This document shows, piece by piece, positions 1 through 12,400 of a DNA stretch of 64,000 bases. The position numbers and the translations under genes were made by a program. Below the pieces are notes generated by a model. That model made no database searches. It saw only the letters and a program-made list of their open reading frames with translations, and had not been told where the DNA came from. Each line of letters begins with the position of its first letter. The first letter of the stretch is position 1. Source of the DNA: Owenia fusiformis. Taxonomy: Eukaryota; Annelida; Polychaeta; Sabellida; Oweniidae. The stretch is taken from assembly GCA_903813345.2 (NCBI GenBank), contig CAIIXF020000011.1:32106166-32170165 (forward strand), written 5' to 3'.

Positions 1-3000
1 CTCACCTCAAAAATATTTTACATCGATGTTTTTTCAAAATCTTTTCGGCCTTGTTGTTTTGCTTTTATTGTATTATACGATACGTTTGATTTTCTTAAAC
101 ATTTTTCTTCAATTTCATCAGCTTGAACAGTGTAACGAAACCTTTATTCGACTTTCGTCTGCCTTATTGGATTTTTACTTGTTCATGAAAACAATGTGCA
201 TGCTTCATACTGATTTTTTTATAATTACAAATGAGTGTCTTTTATCCTAAAATAATAAATTGTGGTGATCACCGTATCATTTCCTGATAATCAAATCAGA
301 TATTTCTAGCAAAATGCAAATATTAGCATGCATTGGTGTAAACAGATCGCCATTGATTTTTTCAGTAATAGTCATATCCTGGATGGAAATCTGGGGCGTT
401 GGGATACTGGACCGTATCCCAACGCTGACGTCATTTTCACTCTGTATTCAATGCTAAGTGGAAAGTGCGTATATACAGGATATATTTAAGTCACATGGAC
501 CAATCAGATTGCAGGGAATTTCACCATCATGGAATAAAGTATACTTATCCATGTACTCGTCTAGCACATTTACCCATGGGCTCACTTATCCCTATGATCA
601 CTTAACACAATTATCATTATACTCACTTAGCACACTTATCATATGCACTCATTTATTCCTACCAATTCATACATTCACTTATCCTTAATCATTATACTCA
701 CTTAGTATACTTATCCACACACTCACTTAGCACACTTACTTAGCATACTTATCATTAGACTCACTTAGCACACTTCTCCTTATACTCACTTAGCACACAT
801 ATCTTTATACTCACTTAGCACACTTACTTAGCATACTTATCATTAGACTCACTTAGCACACTTCTCCTTATACTCACTTAGCACACATATCTTTATACTC
901 ACTTAGCACACTTACTTAGCATACTTATCATTAGACTCACTTAGCACACTTCTCCTTATACTCACTTAGCACACATATCTTTATACTCACTTAGCACACT
1001 TACTTAGCATACTTATCATTAGACTCACTTAGCACACTTCTCCTTATACTCACTTAGCACACTTATCTTTATACTCACTTAGCACATTTTATCTTACACT
1101 CACTTAGCACACTTATCCATACACTCACTTACATAGCATCCCTAGTCACAAAACACTATAATCCTTACACTCACTTATCTAAACTTTCAAACTCAACGAC
1201 ACTTTCTCAACTCACAGCTGTGTATGGAATAAATTTACCCTAAAGCATCTATCCATGAACAACCAAACATTTAAAACACAAACACATAATTTCTATGAAA
1301 AACATGTACCTTCATTTGAGTCTATCAAAACATATCTGTGTTTATTTTTTCGACCTAGTAAGAATTTGAAAAGGAGCATAAGTTGATAGTAGCAACAGTA
1401 AGATTTGACAATGAAAGACTATCTAACTTGGAGACTTAGGCAAAAAGTAAAATGAAGAAAATTGCATGCATTTTGACAAGAAGTTTTAAATATACATGTA
1501 CAACTGTTAATGTAATAGAAATGTCTCTAATCATGCAAATTCCACTCATTTTCTCTTTAATTATGAATGATTCATGGCTAATTTTTGACCAATCACATTC
1601 TTGCTTCCCCAATTCTATACAATTCCATTCCTTTTTGGTATTTAAAAAAATACCTCTTGTGTATGAAATTTGAATATTTTAAAACATGTTCTCATCATAT
1701 AATGCAAAATGTGGGAAGAGTGAAAATAGCGAGGAATAAAATTAAAAAATTAAAAAGACAAATGGGCAGAAATGAGGCAGGCTGGGCATCAGAGAAAATA
1801 ACTGTAGAATTAGCATGATCATGTATGACTTTCTAACCATAACTATAGATTCAATACACAAACAGGATGATTAGAATTTCAATTCATTCCTCATTATGTT
1901 ACAATGGAGCAAATAAATATCACTCTTTGCCAAATTAATTTTTCACTTGAGTAGAACACTTCAACCATTCTGAAAATAATGTAAATTTCGTCCTGCAAAT
2001 TTTTCTCTCAATGGTGGCTTTTTCCAAGCAAATGTGACAGACTAAAAGTTTGCAGAGTAATTTTTTTAAAAATATATTTATGTAATTTCTGGAAAAAAAT
2101 ATTACACTTAATGCTACCCCCTCCTCAAAATGATATAAAAACTTGACACATGACAGGAGACTATATTATGTCTATTATTTCATTACTGTATCACACAGAA
2201 CACAGACAGGAAGGAACATGGTACAAGCTGACATGAGGAAATGAATGAAATAACCAAGGGAGTGGATGACAGAAAATCATTAAACTGATCATGAATGGTA
2301 TATCCTGTGATATCCCCAGATTCAAATTCACCGGCTATTGAACCCAGTCGTGATTACAATCACACACATGGCTTAACTGGGCTTTATGTATGAAACATCA
2401 AAATTAAGAAGAGCCAGAGAGAGGAACAGCCTTGTACCATATTCCCATATAGCAAAACTCCATGCAAAGGTCTAATGCAATATACACAGTCTAGTGAACA
2501 TCATCTCAAAAACATGACCTATCATTACTGACTCATGAATGGAAGGATAACCTTAAATTGGGCCATTTCTTTGTGCTGTTCATTAGACTGGGAAATATTC
2601 TGATCATGCTGGGTCTTACATCAAATACAAAACATGAAGGGGAATCAATGCATATATTGTAAAATATTGTAAAGATGTTAATCATTCCAGATTTTCATTT
2701 AAAGATATTGAATTCTACATTTAATTTCCAAAACAATTTGATATTCTTTTATCTATAAATCTGCTAAATCAAAATTTGATAAAACAGTACATGTATGATC
2801 ATCAGTTTTTTGTATATGGTTTGAACCTTTTTCATGGTAGATTCTTCTTTGGGTGCTTATTGTACATTTTTCCAATTTTCTATAAGTATGCAAGACCCTG
2901 CATGGACAAAATGATAAATGTTATACTGTTATGCAAATGGAGTTCAGAAAAAAAACAGTAGAAAGATTTTTACTTCAAACCTCATAGTTTTATCCACATC

Positions 3001-3207
3001 CATGCCAATGAATGCATGCACTTTTATGCAAAATTCAACATTTTGGTCAACTAGCATTCAAATGCTCGCAAGAGTCAAAGGGATATTCAATACAATCCAA
3101 AACAACCATATTGATTCAGAAAGGTCCCATGCATACATTGGAATGGAAATGTAGTAGTACTATACAAGAGACCCCTTGTAAAGGCATCAATTTACTTTTA
3201 CACTTAC
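1..3207. other. Region downstream of ZDHHC exon 9; no gene recognised apart from a minisatellite
   Basis: AT-rich sequence that should hold the last ZDHHC intron and perhaps the terminal exon. Several minus-strand AG acceptors open very short frames (for example near 1978 and 1988), but none can be preferred. The only clear structure is the tandem repeat at about 550-1175. Confidence 0.5.
550..1175. repeat. Higher-order minisatellite (88-bp unit built from about 22-bp subunits)
   Basis: Variants of ACTCACTTAGCACACTTATC repeat throughout. The marker GCATACTTATCATTAGAC recurs at 743, 831, 919 and 1007, an exact 88-bp spacing, so a four-subunit block was itself amplified. Edges are degenerate. 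Confidence 0.9.
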
Positions 3208-3355
3208 CATTTATAGGGGGCAGCTTGTTGTTGGGCAAGGGGTCTGCAGACTGGTAGCCACTGTCAGGAAGTGTGGGGGAGTTGTTTTCATCTTGTTTAG
3301 CAACATTGTTTTCCTGTATAGCAACATTGTTGTCATAGCCCTCTGTTGGTGTGTC
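3208..3355 (-). CDS. ZDHHC14/18: ZDHHC exon 9: Asn-rich C-terminal tail
   Basis: The acceptor ATTCTAG opens [20 protein letters not shown], then [19 protein letters not shown]. Two diverged EN/NNVA repeats are visible. The donor AATG|GTAAGT implies at least one further exon. It is read as coding because the frame from exon 8 is preserved and open. Confidence 0.8.
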
Positions 3356-6300
3356 CTAGAATCAAAATTGTAAACAAGTTATTTTTTGTTAATCTTCAAA
3401 AAATAATATTTTAAAAGCTACTGTTTCATTAGAATAAAACTGTTATGTAAAGAGAGATAATAATATTAAAGAAATATATAAATTCACAGTTCTATTTTCA
3501 ATCTGCATTTTTTAAGGTCAACAGGAGTGAAGGTGTAAATGAAATGTAGCATAACATGCTACTCACCGCTCGGGGAGATGACTGCTTCTCCACCGGATAA
3601 GGACCCCCAGGATAGACCCCTGGGGGGTACTGTTGAACAGGATACCCTCCCCCAGAGATAGGGGGATTCTGCATAATCGGCACTGTTCCATAATTGTTTT
3701 CTGGCCGCACATTGACAGCATTGTTCTCTTGGGGGAGACCATTTGTTGTCTGTGTGGGGTCGGGGATGACAAAGCCCCGTCTGTCTATTAAACTGTAACA
3801 ATGCAATGGATTTTGTGAAAACTGGACCTCCACTCTGATTTGTCAAATGAACATTAACAATTTACTAAAACAAGTTTATCTCTGGACAATAAAGCGAACA
3901 GCTTACGTTATTTCTGGAACATTCCACTTCAATAACTAATAACTAGAGATCGAACGATCTAAGATTGCAAGCAATCTTACGGAGGCCCTATATTCGTTTC
4001 TGAACATTCAAAGGGCAGCCAAAGGTCAAATCTCTAATACAAGGTCATATATGAACTCCAGACAACTTGTAGATGATTTTTAAAAAAGGTTTGGTCGAAT
4101 TAATGCAAGTTGAAATTTGACCTTGAAAAATTCCGAAATTTGACCTTTTTCAGTTTTTGAGCTATAATATCTCAAAACTGGAGCCAAATTTTAATAGATA
4201 ATCAATTGCTAATATGTGTAAAACCTTTAGTAGAGGAATATATATTCTGACTTTCATTTCAAAATATTGATTTGTAGTCTCCAATTTTGAGAAACTTAGA
4301 AAACACAGTTTGTGATTTCGTTTGATGACCTTGACCTTTGACCTTGCAAATTTTACTTTTTTAGACCTCAGAAGGTCTTTTGTGAATAAATATTCCTAAA
4401 TTTGAATCCAGAATAATCAAATGCTAATATGTGAAGAAAAAGTGGGGGAATATATATTTAGACTTTCATTAAACAATATTGATTTGTAGTAACCAATTTT
4501 GAGAAACTTGGAAAACACAGTTTGTGATTTAATTTAATGACCTTGACCTTGCAAAATGACCTTTTTTCGACCTCTTCGGGTCTTTTGTGATTAAATGCAC
4601 TTAAATTTGAATCCAGAAAATCGATTTGAAAAATCAACTTTTTTGACCTTTCGGAGGTCACTTAAGGTCAACAAAAGGTCAAGGGTCAAAAGTAAGGTAA
4701 GATTTAGAATCCTGAGAACTTGTAGATGAGTTTTAAAAAAAAGTTTGGTCAATTTAGATCAAGTTGAAATTTGACCTTGAAAATTTTCGAAATTTGACCT
4801 TTTTCAGTTTTTGAGCTCTAATATCTTAAAACTGGTGCAAAATTTTAAAATATAATCAATTGCTAATATGTGTAGAACCTTTAGAGGAATATATTTTCAG
4901 ACTTTCATCAAAAAATATTGATTTGTAGTCAACAATTTTGAGAAACTTGGAAAACACAGTTTGTGATTTAATTCAATGACCTTGACCTTTGACCTTGCAA
5001 ATTTTACTTTTTTGGATCTCTTGGGGTCTTTTGTGATTAAATGCACCTAAATTGGAATCCAGAAAATTGATTTGAAAAATCAACTTTTTTGACCTTTCGG
5101 AGGTCACTGAAGGTCAACAAAAGGTCAAAGGTCAAAAGTAAGGTCAGATTTGGAATCCTGAGAATTTGTATATGAGTTTTAAAAAAAAGTTTGGTCAATT
5201 TAGATCAAGTTAAAATTTGACCTTGAAAATTTTCGAAATTCGACCTTTTTCAGTTTTTGAGCTCTGATATCTCAAAACTGGTGCAAAATTTTATTGCTAA
5301 TATGTGTAGAACCTTTAGATGAATATATATTCAGTCTTTCATGGGACAATATTGATTTGTAGTCACAAACTTTGAGAAACTTAGAAAACACAGTTTGTGA
5401 TCTTGTTTGATGACCTTGAACTTTGACCTTGAAAATTTTACTTTTTTAGACCTCAGTATATCTTTTCTAATTGAATTAACCTAAATTTGAATCCAGAAAA
5501 TCAATTTGAAAAATCAACTTTTTGACCTTTCGAAGGTCACTGAAGGTCAACTAAAGGTCATAGGTCAAAACTAAGGTCAGATTTGAGTTCCTGAGATCTT
5601 GTAGATGCTTTTTAAAAAAAAGTTTGGTCAATTTAGAGCAAGTTGAAATTTGACCTTGAAAAATTTCGAAATTTGACCTTTTTTCAGTTTTTGAGTTCTA
5701 ATATCTCAAAACTGGAGCAAAATTTTAATAAATAGTCAATTGCTAATATGTGTAGAACCTTTAGAGGAATATATTTTCTGACTTTCAGTGAAAAAAATTG
5801 ATTTGTAGTCTCCAATTTTGAGAAACTTAGAAAACACAGTTTGTGATTTCGTTTGATGACCTTGACCTTTGACCTTGCAAATTTTACTTTTTTAGACCTC
5901 AGAAGGTCTTTTGTGAATAAATATTCCTAAATTTGAATCCAGAAAATCGATTTGAAAAATCAACTTTTTTGACCTTTCGGAGGTCACTGAAGGTCAACCA
6001 AAGGTCAAAGGTCAAAAGTAAGGTCAGATTTGGAATCCTGAGAACTTGTAGATGAGTTTTAAAAAAATGTGGTCAATTTGAAGCAAGTTGAAAAAAGACC
6101 TTTTTTGACCATTTTTTGACCTTCAATATCTCAAAATCTAGGCAAAATTTTCCTAGACGGCAAATGGCTTAGACTAATAGAATACTAATATCTATCTGTA
6201 TGCAAAAATTCAGCCAAAAATATTGAAGTGTAGTGTCAGGATTTGAGAAACTTGAAAAACACTTAGATTTGACCTAGATTTTGACCTTTGACCTTGACCT

Positions 6301-6408
6301 AGATATGAACTAATTTCCCGACAAGTCCAGCCCAGGTCCCTAATAAGATTATATATGAGATAAGTCAAAGCTAGCTGGAAGTTGGAGAAAAAATGCTAAA
6401 AAGAATAA

Positions 6409-6439
<31 letters not shown>

Positions 6440-9400
6440 AGAAGAATAACTACAAAAATGATAGGAGGCCCCTTGAAGGGCCTCCTAATAATGAGGCCAG
6501 TCACATTGCTGTATACTTTTTTCTTTAGTAAACATAACTTTACAAATTGTGTGGGTGAAAGGCCTCTTGAGTTAGTATTATTCAACTAAACCCAGCCCTT
6601 ATAACTTTAATATACATTATAAATACTGACTGATGGAAACATCTGTACAGAGAACAGTTTTCAAAAGTACTGGCATATGATGACCCCCCCCCCCCCTTTG
6701 TGAGGAACACCCATCTACAAGAACAATGTTTTTGGGTGTGCCATACATACAGGGTTTACTGTAAACTCTTTGCATAGTTTATACTCTACCTAGGAGGTAT
6801 AGGTCCACAGATGATGGCCATACAATTGGTGAAAACCCCACCCTGACTATAGGGGTTAAAATTCTCATGGTTCCGCTTTGATGAGAAAGTGCCCTTTATC
6901 TGCAAGTATATAACAAGAAAAATTAAACATGGCACTCATCTCTCAAAACAGTGCTGTTTATGTGTTCTTTTCTTTCTTTAAAATGTATTTTTCAATTTTT
7001 GGGTTGTCTTATTTCTCATAATTTTTTTCTTATTTTCTATCAATTCAGGTTTGAATGAACACTCTAATTTTCTTTATTTCTATATACATGTTAACTATAA
7101 GACCAACATTTCTCCAACATTTCCTTACCTATTTTAGACACTTATATATGTACTGGTACATCACCATATCTGCCTATACTGATAAAGTTCATCTATTGGC
7201 AGAATCTGGGTACATTAGAAAATGTCTTACCTCTATTTTCTAGGTCTACTTTGATGTTCCAAGATACAAAGATGCACTACATTAACCCTAATTGGACATT
7301 TCATTGGGAAATTGATAAACCGTCATCAACGATGTCATTTGGTAATGACATAATACAGAGCACAAAACAAGGGGAAGGCCAATAATCTCATATTTTTTAT
7401 TTTGGCATCAACACATGCTCGCCTATTTGTTTCATTTCTAATAATCAATTTCATCCAAATTTAACACTCTAACAAGGTATGAAATAATCTAAATGTTCAT
7501 TCAAACAATGAATATAATATCCAAATGAACATTGAAACAATGAATATAAATACCCAAATGAACATTCAAACAATGGATAAAATATCCAAATGAACATTCA
7601 AACAATGGATATATCCAAGTGAATATTCAAACAATGGATATAATATCCAAATGAACATTCAAACAATGGATATAATATCCAAATGAACATTCAAACAATG
7701 GATACTAATAATATCCGAATGAACATTCAAACGATGGATATATCCAAATGAATATTCAAACAATGAATATAATATCCAAATGAACATTCAAACAATGGAT
7801 ATAATATCCGAATGAACATTCAAACAATGGATCAATTATTCAAATGAACATTCAAACAATGGATATAATATCCAAATGAACATTCAAACAATGGATGTAA
7901 TATCCAAATGAACATTCACACAATGGATATAATATTCAATTCAAACAAAGAATGTAATATCCAATGAACATTCAATCAAAAAATAGACACTGTAATATCC
8001 AAAATTTAAAGTCAACCAAAAGATGAATCCATGCAAAGAACAAACCAAGCAAAGGGATAAAATGTACATCATATAATGCGAATAAAACTAGCATTCTGGA
8101 AAGCACCATAGCTAGCCTAGCCCTTGTACTAATATCATATCTAAAGCAACAATGCAAGAAAACAACAAGAAACAAATGCCTATCAAAAAGCCAAACAAAT
8201 GTAAATGAAAAACATAATTGTTCTCATTGCAAGCAATCATAACATATGAACACACCTATCTAATAAATAGGGTTGCCACGATTACACAACAGACATTTAT
8301 TCAATATTAAGGCACGTGTTTCTTTATTGTTGGACAATGATGGGAATTTGGCAAGAATATTACCAGACATAATCATGATTCATACTTTTACAGATTCAAA
8401 TTGAGCCAAAGAACCAATTTGCCAAATCAATAGTAAGCATGGCATCCCTATTCATAAGCTCACGACTTACATCCTCGTTGGTAGTGAGGTCTTGACTACA
8501 TTGCACGGTGGCGATACCAGTCATAAAAATAACGCTCCACATGAACAAAAACGCAGTTACCCCCACCACTAAACTGCACTAAGTTAAGGTCTATGTCAAT
8601 ATTCACGTGTGTGTTAGCTGAAGCGTGCATGTATTTAAAAGCAGTTAAATATAACATTAAATGCATACAGGGATGAATATTTTCGCAAACAAGTTGGAGG
8701 CAAGTGGGAACTATTAAGCTTGTTTCACACAAAAGGAAAGATTTCATCACACTATACTATTATACATGCAAGGTTTAACACTTCTTGTATTAACAAACAA
8801 ACTACATTGTGAGGGTATTTGCTAGCTGCATGCATAAATAATGATTATTTTTGAGCGTTATGTGCAAGCAAGGAAAAAAATTGTATTAAGCCAACAAGGA
8901 TGAATATTTAATTAGACTCAATGCATGCAAAGGTAAATATGGTTTGGCCAGGTTAGTATATTAAGTTACATTATTTTTGATCAATAAGATTGTGATTGGA
9001 TTTTAGAAAATCTTAAAATCCTGGAAAATTGAATCCAAGAACATGATTGTAAAATACAGTTTGTTAGATTGAAGAAAAGTTAAAAATCCAATGAGATGTA
9101 AAAGCTCTTGAATTTAGAAGAATGTCTACTGCCTTATATTCAATGGATATCCTTATATCCAATGGATATCCTTATATCCAATGGATATTATAAATATTAA
9201 GCAAGGAAGATGAAACACTATTAAAGAAAGCAGTTTGACAATGTTGAGAAATAGTTTCTGTGAGAGACAGTATCCTAAGTATCATCATTCTAAAGGATGA
9301 AAGCTTGAACTACCAATTGAACAATAACATGAATTTCATGAAGATGCTTGCACCAATTATTGTGTCATATACCTGGCATTTTGAAAGATAACCGGACAAC

Positions 9401-12400
9401 TCATCCCCAAGACAATTCATCCCTGGACAATTGATACAATTGATAAAGGATGAGTTGTCTAGGGGATGAGTTGTCCAGGGAATGAGATGTCCAGGGGATG
9501 AGTTGTCTAGGGGATGAGTTGTCTGTAAGCCTTTTGAAAGACTATTATAGCTAAAAATTCAATAAAACGTTGAACAAAACCATGCTTTAATGAGTATAGA
9601 TGATTCTAATATCGTAACATAGACTAGTGTTAAGGGAATGTTGTCAACCAGCTCTTTTTCCGATACTAGTGAATTGGGCTGCCCATCATGTTATCTGTAA
9701 AGGCCTAAAGGCCTACTGTTGAGTGCTAATTAAACCCTGCTATGTTATCACAAATATTACCTCTTCGTTTGTGGTTTCTGCGTTACATATCAGGCCAGAA
9801 TGGTATCCCAGAAGTCCAAACACCGCAAACGCAGATATAAAAATAACGACAGCCTCGACGGGGGTGGCAAACAGTTAAGGTAAAAGCTACATGCAAATCA
9901 TTTACACACACTTTAATAGATGGCACATATGCAGTTTAGTAAAATAAAACAATAAGTTCAAAAGATGGCAGGTTTTGTGTTAATTTTTATGCTTGGTTGA
10001 AAATGCTTAAAATCTTAAATGTCATATTTCTCGGAAATACAAGCAAACAAAGTTGTTATGACAATCAAGATGTTGTGACTTGTTCAAGGTACAAGATGCA
10101 AAATGAGTTGTTATGACAACCTGGAAGCTGTCTGATGTGTAAAATGCAAATAAAGTTGTTATGGCAACCAAGAAGCTAATTAGTAAGATACAAATAAAGT
10201 TGTTAAGCGACACAAATTGTTATCTAATGTATGAGATGCATAGATCGCAGATTTAAACCAAATAATGTGCATATTAGATACAATTAAAAATGTGTTGTTT
10301 TTATCTAGATTTGAGATGCACACCATGCAATTAATGATCCAGGCAAAGCAAATTGATCATAATACTTTAAAGAACAGGCTGTTGAGGTCGAGCCACTGAG
10401 GAAATCTTCAAACTTGCCTCAAATATTAATGAAGTACGCTTAATAATATCTGACATATTTAGGTTCTGATTAGAACTGAACTTTCATAAGAATTTATAAT
10501 CCAATTGAAATTAGTGAGTAAAATCCCTTCTTTAAAATGAAAAATACACAGAGACGGTCACATTTAGGTAGGGTAGGATTAGTAATGTGGCTAATTAGTA
10601 GCTACCTTAACATAGACAAATATGGTGGATATATGATCACACCAGGCCCTATGATTTTAAATGGAGTTTGATCAAGTCAACGTTATATCAAATGGACTAT
10701 GGTGACAATGTTGAAGTAGTCCTTCCTTGTGTAATACAAACTGGATGGAATTAATAATGGGGTAAATAAGCAGATATTACTTGAGTCCCTGGATTCATAC
10801 AATTGCTTACCTTAAAGCTTGTATGAAGCTATAATATAGCAGTCATTCAGCTTCCAATTATGGCGGATTGTATAACTTGGCATGCTATATATCTATTAAC
10901 ATGAAACTGTTGCATCGAGTCTTTTGTTTCTCTCACAAACTACTGTTATATTTCTCCAATAATTGAAAGAAGATAAAGTGGAAAACAAAAGAGGTTGAAG
11001 CAAGACAATTATCTCGATTATAAACTCCTTACCTGTACTGTATTTACTTTCCTTTGACCCTTCTTGGTATTAATCAAAATAAAGCAAAACAGGGTTTTCT
11101 TCCACATGTAACTGTAGATGAACTGGTAAAGAAAAAGTGCAAACCAAAAGATCATGGGAACTTAAGCTTCTCAATATTCTTAGAAACAAAACCTAAGAAT
11201 TCTTTCATTTTTATCAAGCAGTAATTCAGAATTCAGGAACTACCAGATTCAGGATATGTATTATGAAATTATCAAAAGTGACCCAGCTAAATTATATTTT
11301 TCTCCCTGTCCAGTCATAGAAGCATTTTGATTTCAGGCCAAATGTTAAATCTGAATGATCTGCATCAGGTTCACTTTGACTTTGTATATCTGATTCATTC
11401 CTCTCTATGGCCGAAGGAGGCAAGAATCGCAATCATTCATCAGCTGATGATCTCTTAACACCCATAGAGAAAAGTAACCATGGTGACATTTTCAAATGCA
11501 AAACAGAGTCGAGATGTGATGAATCAACAGAAAATGAATTCAATAGAAACAAACATGACATTCCGAATTGTATGAAAATAAAAGACTTGTAAGAAAATCA
11601 CACATTTTTTCAGGCATGCAATGAAAAAATGCAAGGAAAAGCATGATTTAAGGTTCAAGTACAGGAACTAGAAATCAATATTTGTATGTCATACCATATA
11701 TCAGGTTATATTTAATGATGCTGCGACATGACATTGTATAAAAGGACAATAAAATATTATTCCTTGTAAATGAGAGTGACATTTAATCACCATGTGATTA
11801 TATTTCCTTATTTTACGATCTTGCTTATTTCATACAATTTCACATTAACATTCATATAAACCGCATGATTTCATGAAATTTCCATGGAATTCCTTGCTTC
11901 TATCTCACCTTTCAGTCCTATTTTACAAAACAAAAACATCACCATGGCAACCAAAAATAATCAATGTTACCTCTTCGTTTGTTGTATTGGCCCCTGCGAT
12001 AAGGTAACTATGGTAACCACATAGTCCAAATACGGTCCACATGGAGAAAAAAGCCACTATGATTATAATGACAGTACGATGAGTTAAGGTCAATTCTAAG
12101 CTCATGCATTTAATTAACAAAAATTAAATCAAAAGGTAATGTAGTCTTGCATCAAGTCTCTGATTTTCCCCGACAAACAAGGCATTAACATGCAAAATGT
12201 CACCAGACACCTAAAATCAACCACCGTCACAAATAAGTTGAAGACTGTAGTAATATTTCACAACTTGCGGCGGTGAGATAAAAATGGGGGAGGGGTGACA
12301 CAAGGGCTGGATGCAAGACCAACAATATATTGTAACATAAGTAATAAGTGACAAATTTTGTTGCAATGTGACCTGATGATATAAAATAAAGGACAACTGC

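Noticed and set aside
8274-8452. A third hAT element (AATAGGGTTGCCACG ... GGCATCCCTATT)
   Set aside because: Ends are similar to hAT-like repeats, but no 8-bp target duplication is present and the inverse match is poor. At best it is a degraded copy.
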